Below, piece after piece: positions 26,833 to 36,937 of a stretch of 64,000 bases of DNA (the stretch's first letter is position 1; every line of letters begins with the position of its first letter). The position numbers were made by a program, and so were the translations under genes. Below the pieces are notes generated by a model. It saw only the letters and a list, made by a program, of their open reading frames with translations, did no database searches and was not told where the DNA came from. The stretch is from Novosphingobium sp. CF614 (GTDB lineage: Bacteria; Pseudomonadota; Alphaproteobacteria; Sphingomonadales; Sphingomonadaceae), in contig NZ_FOOR01000004.1 of assembly GCF_900113255.1 (NCBI RefSeq), forward strand, positions 186,001 to 250,000, read 5' to 3'.

Positions 26833-27687
26833 ATGACAGTCACCAGCATGGCCCTTTCGGTGAGCCATCTGACACCGCACATCGGGACCCGGATCGATAG
26901 CGATGGCGAAACTCTGCTGAGCGGCAGGCATGCGCAGGAAATCCGCGCCCTGCTTGAAACACGGAGCGTCCTGGTATTTCCCGAAATCGGGTTTGACGAC
27001 GAGCAGCAGATCGCCTTCACCCGTTCCCTCGGCGCATTGGCTTATGACTACAACGGCGTGCCCATGGTCAACGGCGAGCAGCAGGCCATATTCAAGGTCA
27101 GCCTTGACGAGAAGGTCAGCCCCACGGCCCGGTCACTGAAGAACTCGCTGTTGTGGCACCTCGACGGCACGACGCACGACGTGCCGATCCTGGCATCGGT
27201 GCTGACCGCCCGGCACCTCGCTCCGGCCGGAGGCGAAACCGAATGGTGCAGCACTTATGCCGCCTACGAAGCCCTGCCCGATGAAGACAAGCGCGCGCTG
27301 GAGGGGCTGCGAGCGGTGCATTCCAATCTTCAGCTTCAGCGCAACATCAACCCCGAACTGTCCTACGCCGATTTCCGCAGGGCCCGCGGCGGTCCGTCGA
27401 AATCGCAGCCGCTGGTCTGGACGCACCGCAACGGGCGCAAGTCGCTGGTGGTCGGCGCGACCGCCGCTTACGTCGAAGGAATGCCGCACGACGATAGTCT
27501 CGAACTGCTGGTCCGGCTGAGGGACTGGGCGACGCAGCCGCAATTCGTCTATCGGCACGAATGGAAAATCGGCGACATGGTGATCTGGGACAACACCGGC
27601 ACGCTGCATCGCGCCCTGCCCTATGCGCCCGACAGCGGGCGGCTGATGCACAGATCGATGCTGGCGGGCGAAGAACCGTTCGCTTGA
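26833..27687 (+). CDS. TauD/TfdA-family dioxygenase, tandem paralogue
   Basis: 284 aa, aligning without gaps to the preceding gene at about 182 of 284 identical positions by hand count. H109, D111, H259, R270 and R274 are all conserved. Differences cluster at residues 70-104 and 214-221, plausible substrate-side segments. ATG 26833 is chosen over 26830 and 26818 because it has GGAGAAGG at a workable distance and matches the paralogue's MTVT start. Separated by 53 bp from the first copy and probably co-transcribed. The divergent middle suggests a different substrate or enantiomer preference (inference). Confidence 0.93.
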   Translation: MTVTSMALSVSHLTPHIGTRIDSDGETLLSGRHAQEIRALLETRSVLVFPEIGFDDEQQIAFTRSLGALAYDYNGVPMVNGEQQAIFKVSLDEKVSPTARSLKNSLLWHLDGTTHDVPILASVLTARHLAPAGGETEWCSTYAAYEALPDEDKRALEGLRAVHSNLQLQRNINPELSYADFRRARGGPSKSQPLVWTHRNGRKSLVVGATAAYVEGMPHDDSLELLVRLRDWATQPQFVYRHEWKIGDMVIWDNTGTLHRALPYAPDSGRLMHRSMLAGEEPFA

Positions 27688-27707
27688 ACCCGGCCGGGAC
27701 CAACGGA

Positions 27708-27748
27708 ACTATCCCAGCGCAAGACTATCCCAGCGCAAGACTGGGATA
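27708..27748. repeat. 16-bp tandem duplication with terminator-like hairpin
   Basis: ACTATCCCAGCGCAAG occurs twice in a row (27708-27723 and 27724-27739). The second copy forms a hairpin with the following CTGGGATA (27741-27748). It sits between the convergent TauD pair and the flavoprotein operon, so it may act as a terminator, though T-tracts are poor. Confidence 0.6.
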
Positions 27749-27772
27749 AAATTCACTCTCGCCCGCATCTTT

Positions 27773-27830
27773 CGTCGTTGCGAGGCAATCCAGGGCGGCC
27801 TGCACAGCTCTGGATTGCCTGGCAACGACG
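27773..27830. repeat. REP-like palindrome, copy B (short form)
   Basis: Two 21-bp arms (CGTCGTTGCGAGGCAATCCAG and its inverse at 27810-27830) match at 20 positions around a 16-bp loop. The TTCGTC-TTGCGAG start is shared with copies A and C. It could form a stable hairpin between convergent genes. Confidence 0.65.
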
Positions 27831-27882
27831 TGGGGAGAAAGCGGGGCTCTCCCGAGAGACTGGTATGAACCCCGGCGGAAGC

Positions 27883-29705
<1,823 letters not shown>

Positions 29706-29722
29706 TCCGTCTCCCCAGGCAT

Positions 29723-30892
29723 TCAGAAGCCTTGCGCGTATTCCTTGAGCATAGCCCTGGCGATCACGAGTTGCAGGATCTGGGTGGTGCCTTCGTAGAT
29801 GCGGAACACGCGGGCATCGCGATAGAGCCGCTCGGCATCGTATTCGGCCATGTAACCCGCCCCGCCGAAGATCTGGACGCAGCGATCGGCAATCCGGCCC
29901 AGCGCCTCGCTGGCGAAGATCTTGCAGGCAGCACCTTCCTTGAGGATCGACTGGCCCGTTTCCGCCTTGGCGACGGCATCGCGCAGCATGCACTCACCCG
30001 CGTAGAGTTCCACTTGCGAGTCCGCCAGCATCGCCTGGACGAGCTGGAAGTTCGCGATGGTCTCGCCGAAGGCCTTGCGCTCGTTCGCATAGCGCAGCGC
30101 CACATCGAGCGTGCGACGGCTGAGGCCGAGCGCCGAAGCGGTCACGCTGAGGCGCCCGCCGTCGAGCGCCTTCATCGCGGTCTTGAAACCCTTTCCCTCC
30201 ACTCCGCCGAGCAGCGCCGAGGCGGGAACGCGCACCTCCTCAAGCACGACGTCGGCGGTCAGCGCGCCGCGCTGGCCCATCTTCTTGTCGGGCTTGCCGA
30301 TCGAAAGGCCGGGCGTTCCGAGCGGAATCAGAAATCCACTGACATGCGCGTTACCCGGCAGCGATTCCGCGCTGGTGCGCGCCATGACAAGGAAGAAATT
30401 CGCCTGCGGTGCGTTCGTGATATAACGCTTCGATCCATTGAGAACGTAGAAATCGCCGTCCTTGACCGCGCGAGTCTTCATCGCTGCGCTATCCGATCCG
30501 CTGTCCGGTTCGGTCAGGCAGAAGCTCGCGATCTCACCGGCGACGAGACGCGGCAGGTATTCCTGTCGCTGTTCCTCGGTGCCGTCGAGCTTGAGCGCGG
30601 TAGTGATGATGCCCGTGCCGATGGCCATGGCCGAACGGAAAGCAGGGGCCGCATAGGCAATTTCCGCAACAGCCTGCAGATATTGGCCCATCGACAGGCC
30701 GGGGCCGCCATAGGCCTCGGGTACGCTGAGGCCCATCAGGCCCATCTCTCGCATCTCGTTGAGCAGGGGCTCCGGGATGCGGTCATCCTCGAAAACCTGC
30801 GGCTCGGCCGGGATCATCCGCTCGCGCACGAAGCGGCGCAGCGTGGTGATGAAGGCTTCGAAAGTTTCGGCGTCAAGTCCGGTCTCAGGCAT
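29723..30892 (-). CDS. Acyl-CoA dehydrogenase (classical)
   Basis: 389-aa homotetramer-type acyl-CoA dehydrogenase. FCLTEPDSGSDSAAM and NGSKRYITNAP are the FAD/substrate blocks. The catalytic glutamate is in FRIYEGTTQILQL, so unlike the other dehydrogenases in this window it is canonical. FGGAGYMAEYDAERLYRDAR is also typical. ATG 30892 is preferred over TTG 30907; it overlaps the thiolase stop by 8 bp, implying coupling. It would introduce the 2,3-double bond into an acyl-CoA. Confidence 0.93.
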   Translation of the reverse strand: MPETGLDAETFEAFITTLRRFVRERMIPAEPQVFEDDRIPEPLLNEMREMGLMGLSVPEAYGGPGLSMGQYLQAVAEIAYAAPAFRSAMAIGTGIITTALKLDGTEEQRQEYLPRLVAGEIASFCLTEPDSGSDSAAMKTRAVKDGDFYVLNGSKRYITNAPQANFFLVMARTSAESLPGNAHVSGFLIPLGTPGLSIGKPDKKMGQRGALTADVVLEEVRVPASALLGGVEGKGFKTAMKALDGGRLSVTASALGLSRRTLDVALRYANERKAFGETIANFQLVQAMLADSQVELYAGECMLRDAVAKAETGQSILKEGAACKIFASEALGRIADRCVQIFGGAGYMAEYDAERLYRDARVFRIYEGTTQILQLVIARAMLKEYAQGF

Positions 30893-32093
30893 CGGCAAGT
30901 CCCACAATGGCGATTGCGCTCACGTTCTGGCTGGGCATGCCGCCCAGGTTGTGGCTGAGCGCCAGGCTCGGCGGTGTCTTGCGCTGGCGATCGCCGGCGC
31001 GGCCGAGAAGCTGAAGATAGTTTTCGTAGATCATGCGAAGGCCCGAAGCCCCGATCGGATGGCCGAAGCACTTGAGCCCGCCGTCGATTTGGCACGGCGT
31101 GCGGCCATCGGCGTCGAAATCGCCGTTGAGCACGTCCTTCCAGGCCTGGCCCTCGTCGGAAAGGAACAAGTCCTCCATCGTCACCAGCTCGGTGATCGAG
31201 AAGCAGTCATGCACCTCGGTCAGGCTGAGCTGGTCGCGGGGGCTGGTGATCCCGGCTTCGTCATAGGCACGCTTCGCGGCGACGCGCGTCGGGTGGAAAT
31301 AGGAACCGTTCCAACCACCTGCATGCTGCAGTTCCCAGCCGTTCGAGGCCGCGATCTGCAATGCCTTGACGGTGACCAGATCGGTCTTGCCCAGGGCGCG
31401 GGCGATCTCGGGGGTGGTGACGATCGCGCAGGCCGCACCGTCCGACACGCCGCAGCAGTCGTAGAGCCCCAGCGGCTCGGCGATCATCGGCGCGTTGAGC
31501 ACGGTGTCCATGTCCACCACCTTGCGCAAGTGCGCCTTGGGGTTCTTGGCGCCGTTGGCGTGGCTCTTGACCGAAACGTGCGCGATCGCGCGCTTGAGGT
31601 CGTCCTTGCTGACATTGTGCGCGGCGCGATAGGCCGAGGCGACCTGGGCGAAGTTGCCCGGGGCCGAGCCGGTCACGCCCACCATGTCGAACGTGGTGCC
31701 GCGCGTGCGCACCGGCAGGCCGCCGTAGCCGGTGTCCTTGAGTTTCTCCACCCCGAGCGCCAGCGCGATGTCGGCCGCGCCGCTGGCCACCGCGTAGACC
31801 GCGCCGCGAAAGCTCTCGGTGCCACTGGCGCAGTAGTTTTCCACCTTGGTGACGCCGATGTTCGGCAGCCGCAGCGCGATCGACAGCGGCAGGCCGGAAG
31901 GCCCGATGTTCATCGCATCGAAGCCGACGCCCATCCAGGCCGCGTCGATCTGGCTTACGTCGATCGCCGCATCGGCGATCGCTTCCTCGAAAGCCTCGAC
32001 CATGAGGTTGTCGGCGTCCATGTCCCACCGCTCGCCGAAGCGGCTGCAGCCCATGCCGAGGATTGCGACCTTGTCCTTGATGCCTTTTGCCAT
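30885..32093 (-). CDS. SCP2-type thiolase
   Basis: Thiolase-fold acyltransferase, 402 aa. The nucleophile is C88 in ENYCASGTES, and H345 lies in CFGHPIGASG. The second cysteine of classical thiolases is replaced in LSHNLGGMPSQ, as in SCP2/SCPx-type enzymes. Because C88 is kept, it should cleave or form a 3-oxoacyl-CoA rather than act as a Cys-less retro-aldolase. The gene directly downstream of the DUF35 fusion (21 bp) suggests a physical complex. ATG 32093 follows GAGGAG. Confidence 0.9.
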   Translation of the reverse strand: MAKGIKDKVAILGMGCSRFGERWDMDADNLMVEAFEEAIADAAIDVSQIDAAWMGVGFDAMNIGPSGLPLSIALRLPNIGVTKVENYCASGTESFRGAVYAVASGAADIALALGVEKLKDTGYGGLPVRTRGTTFDMVGVTGSAPGNFAQVASAYRAAHNVSKDDLKRAIAHVSVKSHANGAKNPKAHLRKVVDMDTVLNAPMIAEPLGLYDCCGVSDGAACAIVTTPEIARALGKTDLVTVKALQIAASNGWELQHAGGWNGSYFHPTRVAAKRAYDEAGITSPRDQLSLTEVHDCFSITELVTMEDLFLSDEGQAWKDVLNGDFDADGRTPCQIDGGLKCFGHPIGASGLRMIYENYLQLLGRAGDRQRKTPPSLALSHNLGGMPSQNVSAIAIVGLADA

Positions 32094-32114
32094 GTCATCA
32101 CTCCTCGGTGCGGG

Positions 32115-33566
32115 TCAGCGGACCGGCGCCGCCTTCCAGAAATACTTCACGAAACCACGCACGTCGTCGACGGCCTTGATGCGGAAAACCATCCGCATCT
32201 CGCAGCCGACCTCGACCTCCTCGGTAAGATCGGCGAATTCGGCGGTCATGCGGCCGCCGCCCTCGAAATCGATCATGCCGTAATAGAGCGGCGGGCTCGG
32301 GCTATAAGTCAGGCTGTCGGCGGTTACCGTCAAGACCCGCGCCGGGATTTCCGCCAGCGGATAGTCTTCCTGCGTATGCGCGGTGCGATCGTTGGGATTG
32401 ACCGAGATGTCGGACTTGGGGAACTGCACCGTGCCGGTCTTGGTGCAGCGTCCGCCGACCAGCCCCATCACCGCCTTGCGATGACGCCACAGCGTGGTCG
32501 AGGGCTGCTTCTGGTCCTGCTCCGCACGCATGCCCTTGTCGAGATCGACGAGCCCGCGATGCGCCAGCCAGCGCATGTAGTTCTCATCCTTGACCCCGCC
32601 CGCCAGCGAACCGGCGACGCCGCGCCGCGGCGCCAGCCTGGCGAGGGCATCGGTGGTTTCGAGCAGGATCAGGTCCGCGCCCTGGCCGAAGCCGACCAGC
32701 AGGATCTTCTCGCCGGGCTTGGCCGCCTCCAGCGCGGCGACCAGCATGACGAGGCCGTGCGCGGAGCCCGCTTCGCCCAGCTGCGCCTGCAGCGTGTCGG
32801 CCACCGCGCTGTCGGGAATGCCGGCCTTCTTGGCGAGCGTGGCGGCCACGCCCTTGGCGGAGATCGGCACCAGCAGGCGATCGATCTCGGTGGGGTTCAC
32901 CCCCAGAGCGGCAAGCCCTTCCTTCAGCGCACGGCTGGTAAGGCCGACATGGCCCTCCTCGCGGATCCAGCGCGCTTCGTAGACATAGTCATAGTCCATG
33001 CCCGGCGAACGGTAGTGATCGACGAAGTCGGTCGTCAGGCTGTAGGCGCCCAGGAACTTGGCGACGACATCGCCGGTTCCCACCAGGAGCCCCGCCGCGG
33101 CATCGCCGCTGAGCAGCTCCAGGTCGGACGCCGGGCAGGTCTTGCGCATTTCGGCGGCCAGGCACAAGTGCGGCGCCTTGCGGCCCGAAGCGGCCTCGAA
33201 AGCGTCGCGCAGGGCGGAAACGCCGGCGCGCTGACTGCCGGTCAGGTCAAACGCGGCGACACCGTCGGACAGGACCAGCGCTTCCTTGACGATGCCGGAA
33301 TTGAGCCGGTCGACGAAGGGCAGCGTGGTGGATGCCAGCGACAGCGAGCCGACGGTCGACCGGTCGATCCCAGTCAGCGTGTCACGCGCGGCTTCCACCG
33401 CCATGGTAACGCTGTCCTCGTCCCAGTCGCCGATCGCCCGCTCGCCCTTGGCGAGGCCCTTGAGCCCCGGCGCGAACCAGGCGTTGGCCGCGTAGATGGC
33501 ACTGCGCTGCAAGCGCCGGCGCGGCACATAGGCGCCGAATGAAAGAATGCCGACATCGGCCATCAT
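32115..33566 (-). CDS. HMG-CoA-synthase-like/DUF35 fusion with Cys replaced by Gln
   Basis: 483-aa two-domain protein. Residues 1 to about 340 are a KAS III/HMG-CoA synthase-like thiolase fold (ILSFGAYVPRRRL start; DLELLSGDAAAGLLVG; VGFGQGADLILLE). The segment aligned with the catalytic Cys reads DLTGSQRAGVSAL, so Q112 stands where Cys111 is in known synthases. The C-terminal part is a DUF35 OB-fold region whose zinc ribbon is degenerate (RCTKTGTVQFPKS, one Cys). In archaea a thiolase, a DUF35 protein and HMG-CoA synthase form one complex; here the last two are fused beside a thiolase. Start 33566 overlaps the MaoC stop (ATGA). Confidence 0.82.
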   Translation of the reverse strand: MMADVGILSFGAYVPRRRLQRSAIYAANAWFAPGLKGLAKGERAIGDWDEDSVTMAVEAARDTLTGIDRSTVGSLSLASTTLPFVDRLNSGIVKEALVLSDGVAAFDLTGSQRAGVSALRDAFEAASGRKAPHLCLAAEMRKTCPASDLELLSGDAAAGLLVGTGDVVAKFLGAYSLTTDFVDHYRSPGMDYDYVYEARWIREEGHVGLTSRALKEGLAALGVNPTEIDRLLVPISAKGVAATLAKKAGIPDSAVADTLQAQLGEAGSAHGLVMLVAALEAAKPGEKILLVGFGQGADLILLETTDALARLAPRRGVAGSLAGGVKDENYMRWLAHRGLVDLDKGMRAEQDQKQPSTTLWRHRKAVMGLVGGRCTKTGTVQFPKSDISVNPNDRTAHTQEDYPLAEIPARVLTVTADSLTYSPSPPLYYGMIDFEGGGRMTAEFADLTEEVEVGCEMRMVFRIKAVDDVRGFVKYFWKAAPVR

Positions 33567-34399
33567 GCAAACTCCACGTAACCGTTGTTCAGCACCACCA
33601 GGTCGCGCTCGACCACGCTGGAGCGATAAGAGGCGATCCCGTCGCCCTCGCGCCAGATCTCGGTGCGGATCGTCTCGCCCGGGAACACCGGGCTCGCAAA
33701 ACGCACGTCGAGCCGCTTGAGCCGCGAGGAATCGTTCCCGCACAGCGCCGAAAGCACCGCCCGGCCCGCCACCCCGAAGGTCGCCAGGCCGTGCAGGATC
33801 GGCCGGTCGAAACCGCCGACCTTGGCGACTTCCGGATCGATGTGCAGCGGGTTGTAGTCACCCGAGAGGCGATAGATCATCGCCTGGTTGGCGGCCGTGG
33901 CCAGGGTCACCACCTCATCGGCGGGACGGTCGGGCAGCGGACGAGGCTTCGGTTGAGGCTCCGACGAACCGCCCTGCCCGCCGTCTCCGCGCAGGAAGCT
34001 GCTGTTGCGCACCGTGACGAGAAGATTTCCCTCAGCATCGCGGATCTCGCGCTTCTGATAGGCGACCGTCCCCTTGTCCGCGCCCTTGTCGAAGAACGGC
34101 CCGAAGGTCGTCTCTCCGACAAGCTCGCCCTCCACCGGCAACGGCCGGTGAAGTTCGATGCTGGTTTCCCCGTGCAGGACCTTTTTCCAGTCCGCGCCAA
34201 GATCGAAATCCTTCCAGACGAAACCCGGATAGGCGAGCGTGGTCGCCATCGTGGGAAGCATCTGGAGGTTTTCCTCATACACGAAGGAAAGATCGTCTGA
34301 ACCGACGCCCAGCGCGTAGAGCATCACGTCACGCTTGGTGACGGTCTGGTGCGACACGATGGGCGGACGCGCGACCAGCGCGGCGGGATCGATCGTCAT
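33563..34399 (-). CDS. MaoC/hydratase 2-type enoyl-CoA hydratase
   Basis: 278-aa double-hotdog (R)-specific enoyl-CoA hydratase like the hydratase domain of eukaryotic MFE-2. The active-site loop SGDYNPLHIDP (D181, N183, H186) and GFDRPILHGLATFG are intact in the C-terminal half. The N-terminal half carries the substrate-tunnel hotdog. Ten bp separate it from the SDR upstream, the natural partner that oxidises the hydroxyacyl-CoA product. Its stop overlaps the next gene's start. Confidence 0.93.
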   Translation of the reverse strand: MTIDPAALVARPPIVSHQTVTKRDVMLYALGVGSDDLSFVYEENLQMLPTMATTLAYPGFVWKDFDLGADWKKVLHGETSIELHRPLPVEGELVGETTFGPFFDKGADKGTVAYQKREIRDAEGNLLVTVRNSSFLRGDGGQGGSSEPQPKPRPLPDRPADEVVTLATAANQAMIYRLSGDYNPLHIDPEVAKVGGFDRPILHGLATFGVAGRAVLSALCGNDSSRLKRLDVRFASPVFPGETIRTEIWREGDGIASYRSSVVERDLVVLNNGYVEFA

Positions 34400-34408
34400 G
34401 GGCTGGCC

Positions 34409-35329
34409 TCAGATCGGATCGTAGGGGAACATGTCGGCCGAACGGGCGAGCTTGGGCATGTGCGGACGCAGGGCCGGCAGCAGGTCCGAAGCGATCGTTT
34501 CCGGCGTCCAGCCGTCGCCGCGATGGATCGTGCGGATCGGGCGCGGCATGGTGAACAGTGAGATCTCGTTCTTGCGCACGCAGAAGATCTGCCCGGTGAT
34601 GTCCTTGGCGGCATCCGAAAGCAGCGTGGCCACCATCGGCGCGATCTTGTCGGCGGACATGGTCTTCATCCGCTCGACGCGGGCCAGCTCTTCCTCGCTT
34701 TCGGTCGGGATCGTGGCGATCAGGCGGCTCCAGGCATAGGGCGAGATGCAGTTCGAGCGGACGCCCGAGCGCTGCATGTCGAGCGCGATCGAGTTCGACA
34801 GGCCGACGACGCCCATCTTGGCCGCCGAATAGTTGGCCTGGCCGAAGTTGCCGACGAGGCCCGAGGTCGACGTGAAGTGAACGTAAGAACCGCTGCCCTG
34901 GTCCTTGAAGTAGTTGGCCGCCGCCTTCGAGGTGTAGAAATAGCCGTTCAGGGTGACGTTGACCACGTCGTTCCAGTCCTGGATGCTCATGCGGTGGAAA
35001 ATGCGGTCGCGCAGGATGCCGGCATTGTTCACCAGGCCATCGATCTTGCCGAAGTTCTTGACCGCGTCCTCGATGATGCTGGTCGCACCCGCCGGGTCGG
35101 CGACACTGGCGCCGTTCACCACGGCCTTGCCGCCGGCCGCGCGGATCAGGCCTACGACTTCCTCGGCCGGACCGGCATCGGCGCCTTCGCCGTCGGGCGA
35201 AGTGCCCAGATCGTTGACCACCACCGAGGCGCCCTGCTTGGCGCAGAGCAACGCGATCTCGCGACCAATGCCACGTCCCGCGCCGGTGACCGCGACGACC
35301 TTACCGTCCAACCTTGCAGAATCACTCAT
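34409..35329 (-). CDS. SDR, MFE-2-type 3-hydroxyacyl-CoA dehydrogenase
   Basis: 306-aa SDR. VTGAGRGIGREIALLCAKQG binds NAD, VVNDLG follows strand 2, NNAGILRD is present, and the Ser/Tyr/Lys set is in HFTSTSGLVGNFGQANYSAAK. The insert DGEGADAGPAEEVV and the C-terminal tail are features of the dehydrogenase domain of peroxisomal MFE-2. ATG 35329 has GAGG at 9 nt; ATG 35338 has none. With the adjacent MaoC gene it makes a split MFE-2: hydration and oxidation of the same CoA ester. Confidence 0.92.
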   Translation of the reverse strand: MSDSARLDGKVVAVTGAGRGIGREIALLCAKQGASVVVNDLGTSPDGEGADAGPAEEVVGLIRAAGGKAVVNGASVADPAGATSIIEDAVKNFGKIDGLVNNAGILRDRIFHRMSIQDWNDVVNVTLNGYFYTSKAAANYFKDQGSGSYVHFTSTSGLVGNFGQANYSAAKMGVVGLSNSIALDMQRSGVRSNCISPYAWSRLIATIPTESEEELARVERMKTMSADKIAPMVATLLSDAAKDITGQIFCVRKNEISLFTMPRPIRTIHRGDGWTPETIASDLLPALRPHMPKLARSADMFPYDPI

Positions 35330-35630
35330 CGAAACCATCCTCGTTCTAGCGTGTGAGGCTGGCCGGGACGAAGCGCCGACGCGGCGTGAAAAGCGGCCTG
35401 ACGGGAATCAGGTCGCTTGGTTCACGACGCGCGGAAGACGTCCCGGGCGGCCCGGTGTCATTTGCAGATAGCACTTAGGAGATCGACTTCCGGCTGCAAC
35501 TGATTTCTGCCCCACAGCGACGCCAGGGCTCGATGGCGCGTGAAGGAATTTCGCATGGCTTCATGCGCTGGCCCCAATTTCCGATCGCCGCGAGCCCCGC
35601 GCGTCATGGGATTCACGGTCCCGGCAGCGA
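35330..35630. other. 301-bp intergenic region
   Basis: Lies between the MFS gene and the MFE-2-type SDR, both on the minus strand, and should hold the promoter of the seven-gene acyl-CoA operon. A small perfect dyad is seen at 35552-35567 (CGCATG, GCTT, CATGCG), either the end of the MFS transcript or an operator. No gene is visible. Confidence 0.4.
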
Positions 35631-36830
35631 CTATGCGTCTTCCTCCACGCCGCGCGGCAGCAGCAAGAGCAACAATCCGCCCGTCAGCACGGCGACGCCC
35701 GTAATCAGCAGGAACGGCTTGTACGAGTCGGTCAGATAGAGAATGTAGCTGAGCGCCCCAGCGCCCAGTGCCGAGGCGATCGCCACGGTCGCCGCGAGCA
35801 TGCCGTGGACGGTGCTGTAAACGCGCACGCCGAACTGGCGATAGATCAGATAGGCCAGAATGTCGGATTCGGCGCCGAACGAGAGGCCGATGGCCAGGAC
35901 CGCCAGCGCCAGCCCGACGATCGATCCGCCTTGCAGTCCCATGGCGAGAAGTCCGAAGGCCGATATCGACAAGCCGATCGTCGCCACCAGCCGCGCCGGA
36001 AACCGGTCGAGCGCATAGCCGCTGATGAAGCGCCCGATCAACATGCCGACCGCGTAGGCGGACACCATGATCGAAGCGGACCTGCCGACCACGTTGTGCT
36101 CGGCGATCATCAGGTTGAGCTGGGTCAGTATCACCGCCTGGGGCAGGTTGCACAGCAACATGCTGACCACCAGCAGCCAGAACGCCGGTGCGTGCAGGAT
36201 CATCCTGTAATCCTCGCGCGCGGCCTGCTTGCGCGCCGGCTGGCCGGATTCGCGCAGCTCCCGGGGCATCAGCAGATAGGCACTGAGGCCGCCGACGATG
36301 GCGAAGACCATCAGCGCGAGGTAGCCCGCCTGCCACCCCTTCGCGACCACGAGATTGTTGAGCAGCGGCCCGCCGATCGCCGCGACCGCGGACGGGCCGG
36401 AGGCCGCCAACGCCAGTGCCAGTCCGCGCGCCTTCTTGAAATACTGGACGATGACACGGCAATAGATCGGCGGCGTGGTGGTGGTGAGAAACAGCACCTG
36501 GAGCGCGAAGATCGCGGCGTAAGTGGTGATGCTGGTGACCATGGTGAAGGCGAAGAACAGCAGCGGCGAGGCGACGATGCCCACCAGCGCCGTTCGCCGC
36601 GAGCCGACCACGTCGGCAAGCCGCCCGACGAATGGAAACGCGAAGACGGCGATCAGCGCCAAGATCTGGACGGCGGCCAGTTCCGACTTGGACCAGTGGA
36701 ACGCCGCCACCAGGTGCGGCCCCATGATCCCGGCGGCATAGCTGTTCATGATGAGCCCTGAAGACAGGCCGACCATGGCCGATGTCACCGCACGCCATTC
36801 GGTACGAAATTCGCCCAGATATTCGGACAT
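35631..36830 (-). CDS. MFS transporter
   Basis: 399-aa major facilitator with about 12 hydrophobic segments. Loop 2-3 carries GRLADVVGSRRTALVG, the usual MFS signature variant, and a related GRFISGYALDRFPARL follows TM8. Similar transporters sit in aromatic and terpenoid acid catabolic clusters and import the acid substrate; direction and substrate are not known here. ATG 36830 follows GAAGG. It is isolated by about 300 bp on one side and 107 bp on the other. Confidence 0.9.
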   Translation of the reverse strand: MSEYLGEFRTEWRAVTSAMVGLSSGLIMNSYAAGIMGPHLVAAFHWSKSELAAVQILALIAVFAFPFVGRLADVVGSRRTALVGIVASPLLFFAFTMVTSITTYAAIFALQVLFLTTTTPPIYCRVIVQYFKKARGLALALAASGPSAVAAIGGPLLNNLVVAKGWQAGYLALMVFAIVGGLSAYLLMPRELRESGQPARKQAAREDYRMILHAPAFWLLVVSMLLCNLPQAVILTQLNLMIAEHNVVGRSASIMVSAYAVGMLIGRFISGYALDRFPARLVATIGLSISAFGLLAMGLQGGSIVGLALAVLAIGLSFGAESDILAYLIYRQFGVRVYSTVHGMLAATVAIASALGAGALSYILYLTDSYKPFLLITGVAVLTGGLLLLLLPRGVEEDA

Positions 36831-36851
36831 TACCTTCTAGAATCCTTTTTG

Positions 36852-36876
36852 CGCGCGGGAGGGCATCTCCCGCGCG
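36852..36876. repeat. Perfect 10-bp hairpin
   Basis: CGCGCGGGAG and CTCCCGCGCG enclose GGCAT in the gap between the SDR stop and the MFS start. It may be part of a transcript-end structure together with 36909-36931. Confidence 0.45.
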
Positions 36877-36908
36877 AGCCTTGCATCGTTGATAAAGCCA
36901 TGCGCCGG

Positions 36909-36931
36909 GCCCGGCAAACCCGGTGCCGGGC
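36909..36931 (-). terminator. Hairpin after the SDR at 36938
   Basis: GCCCGGCA and TGCCGGGC flank AACCCGG, starting 7 bp past the SDR stop on the minus strand. The second hairpin at 36852-36876 follows. No T-tract is present, so termination is inferred from position. Confidence 0.5.
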
Positions 36932-36937
36932 GGGAGA

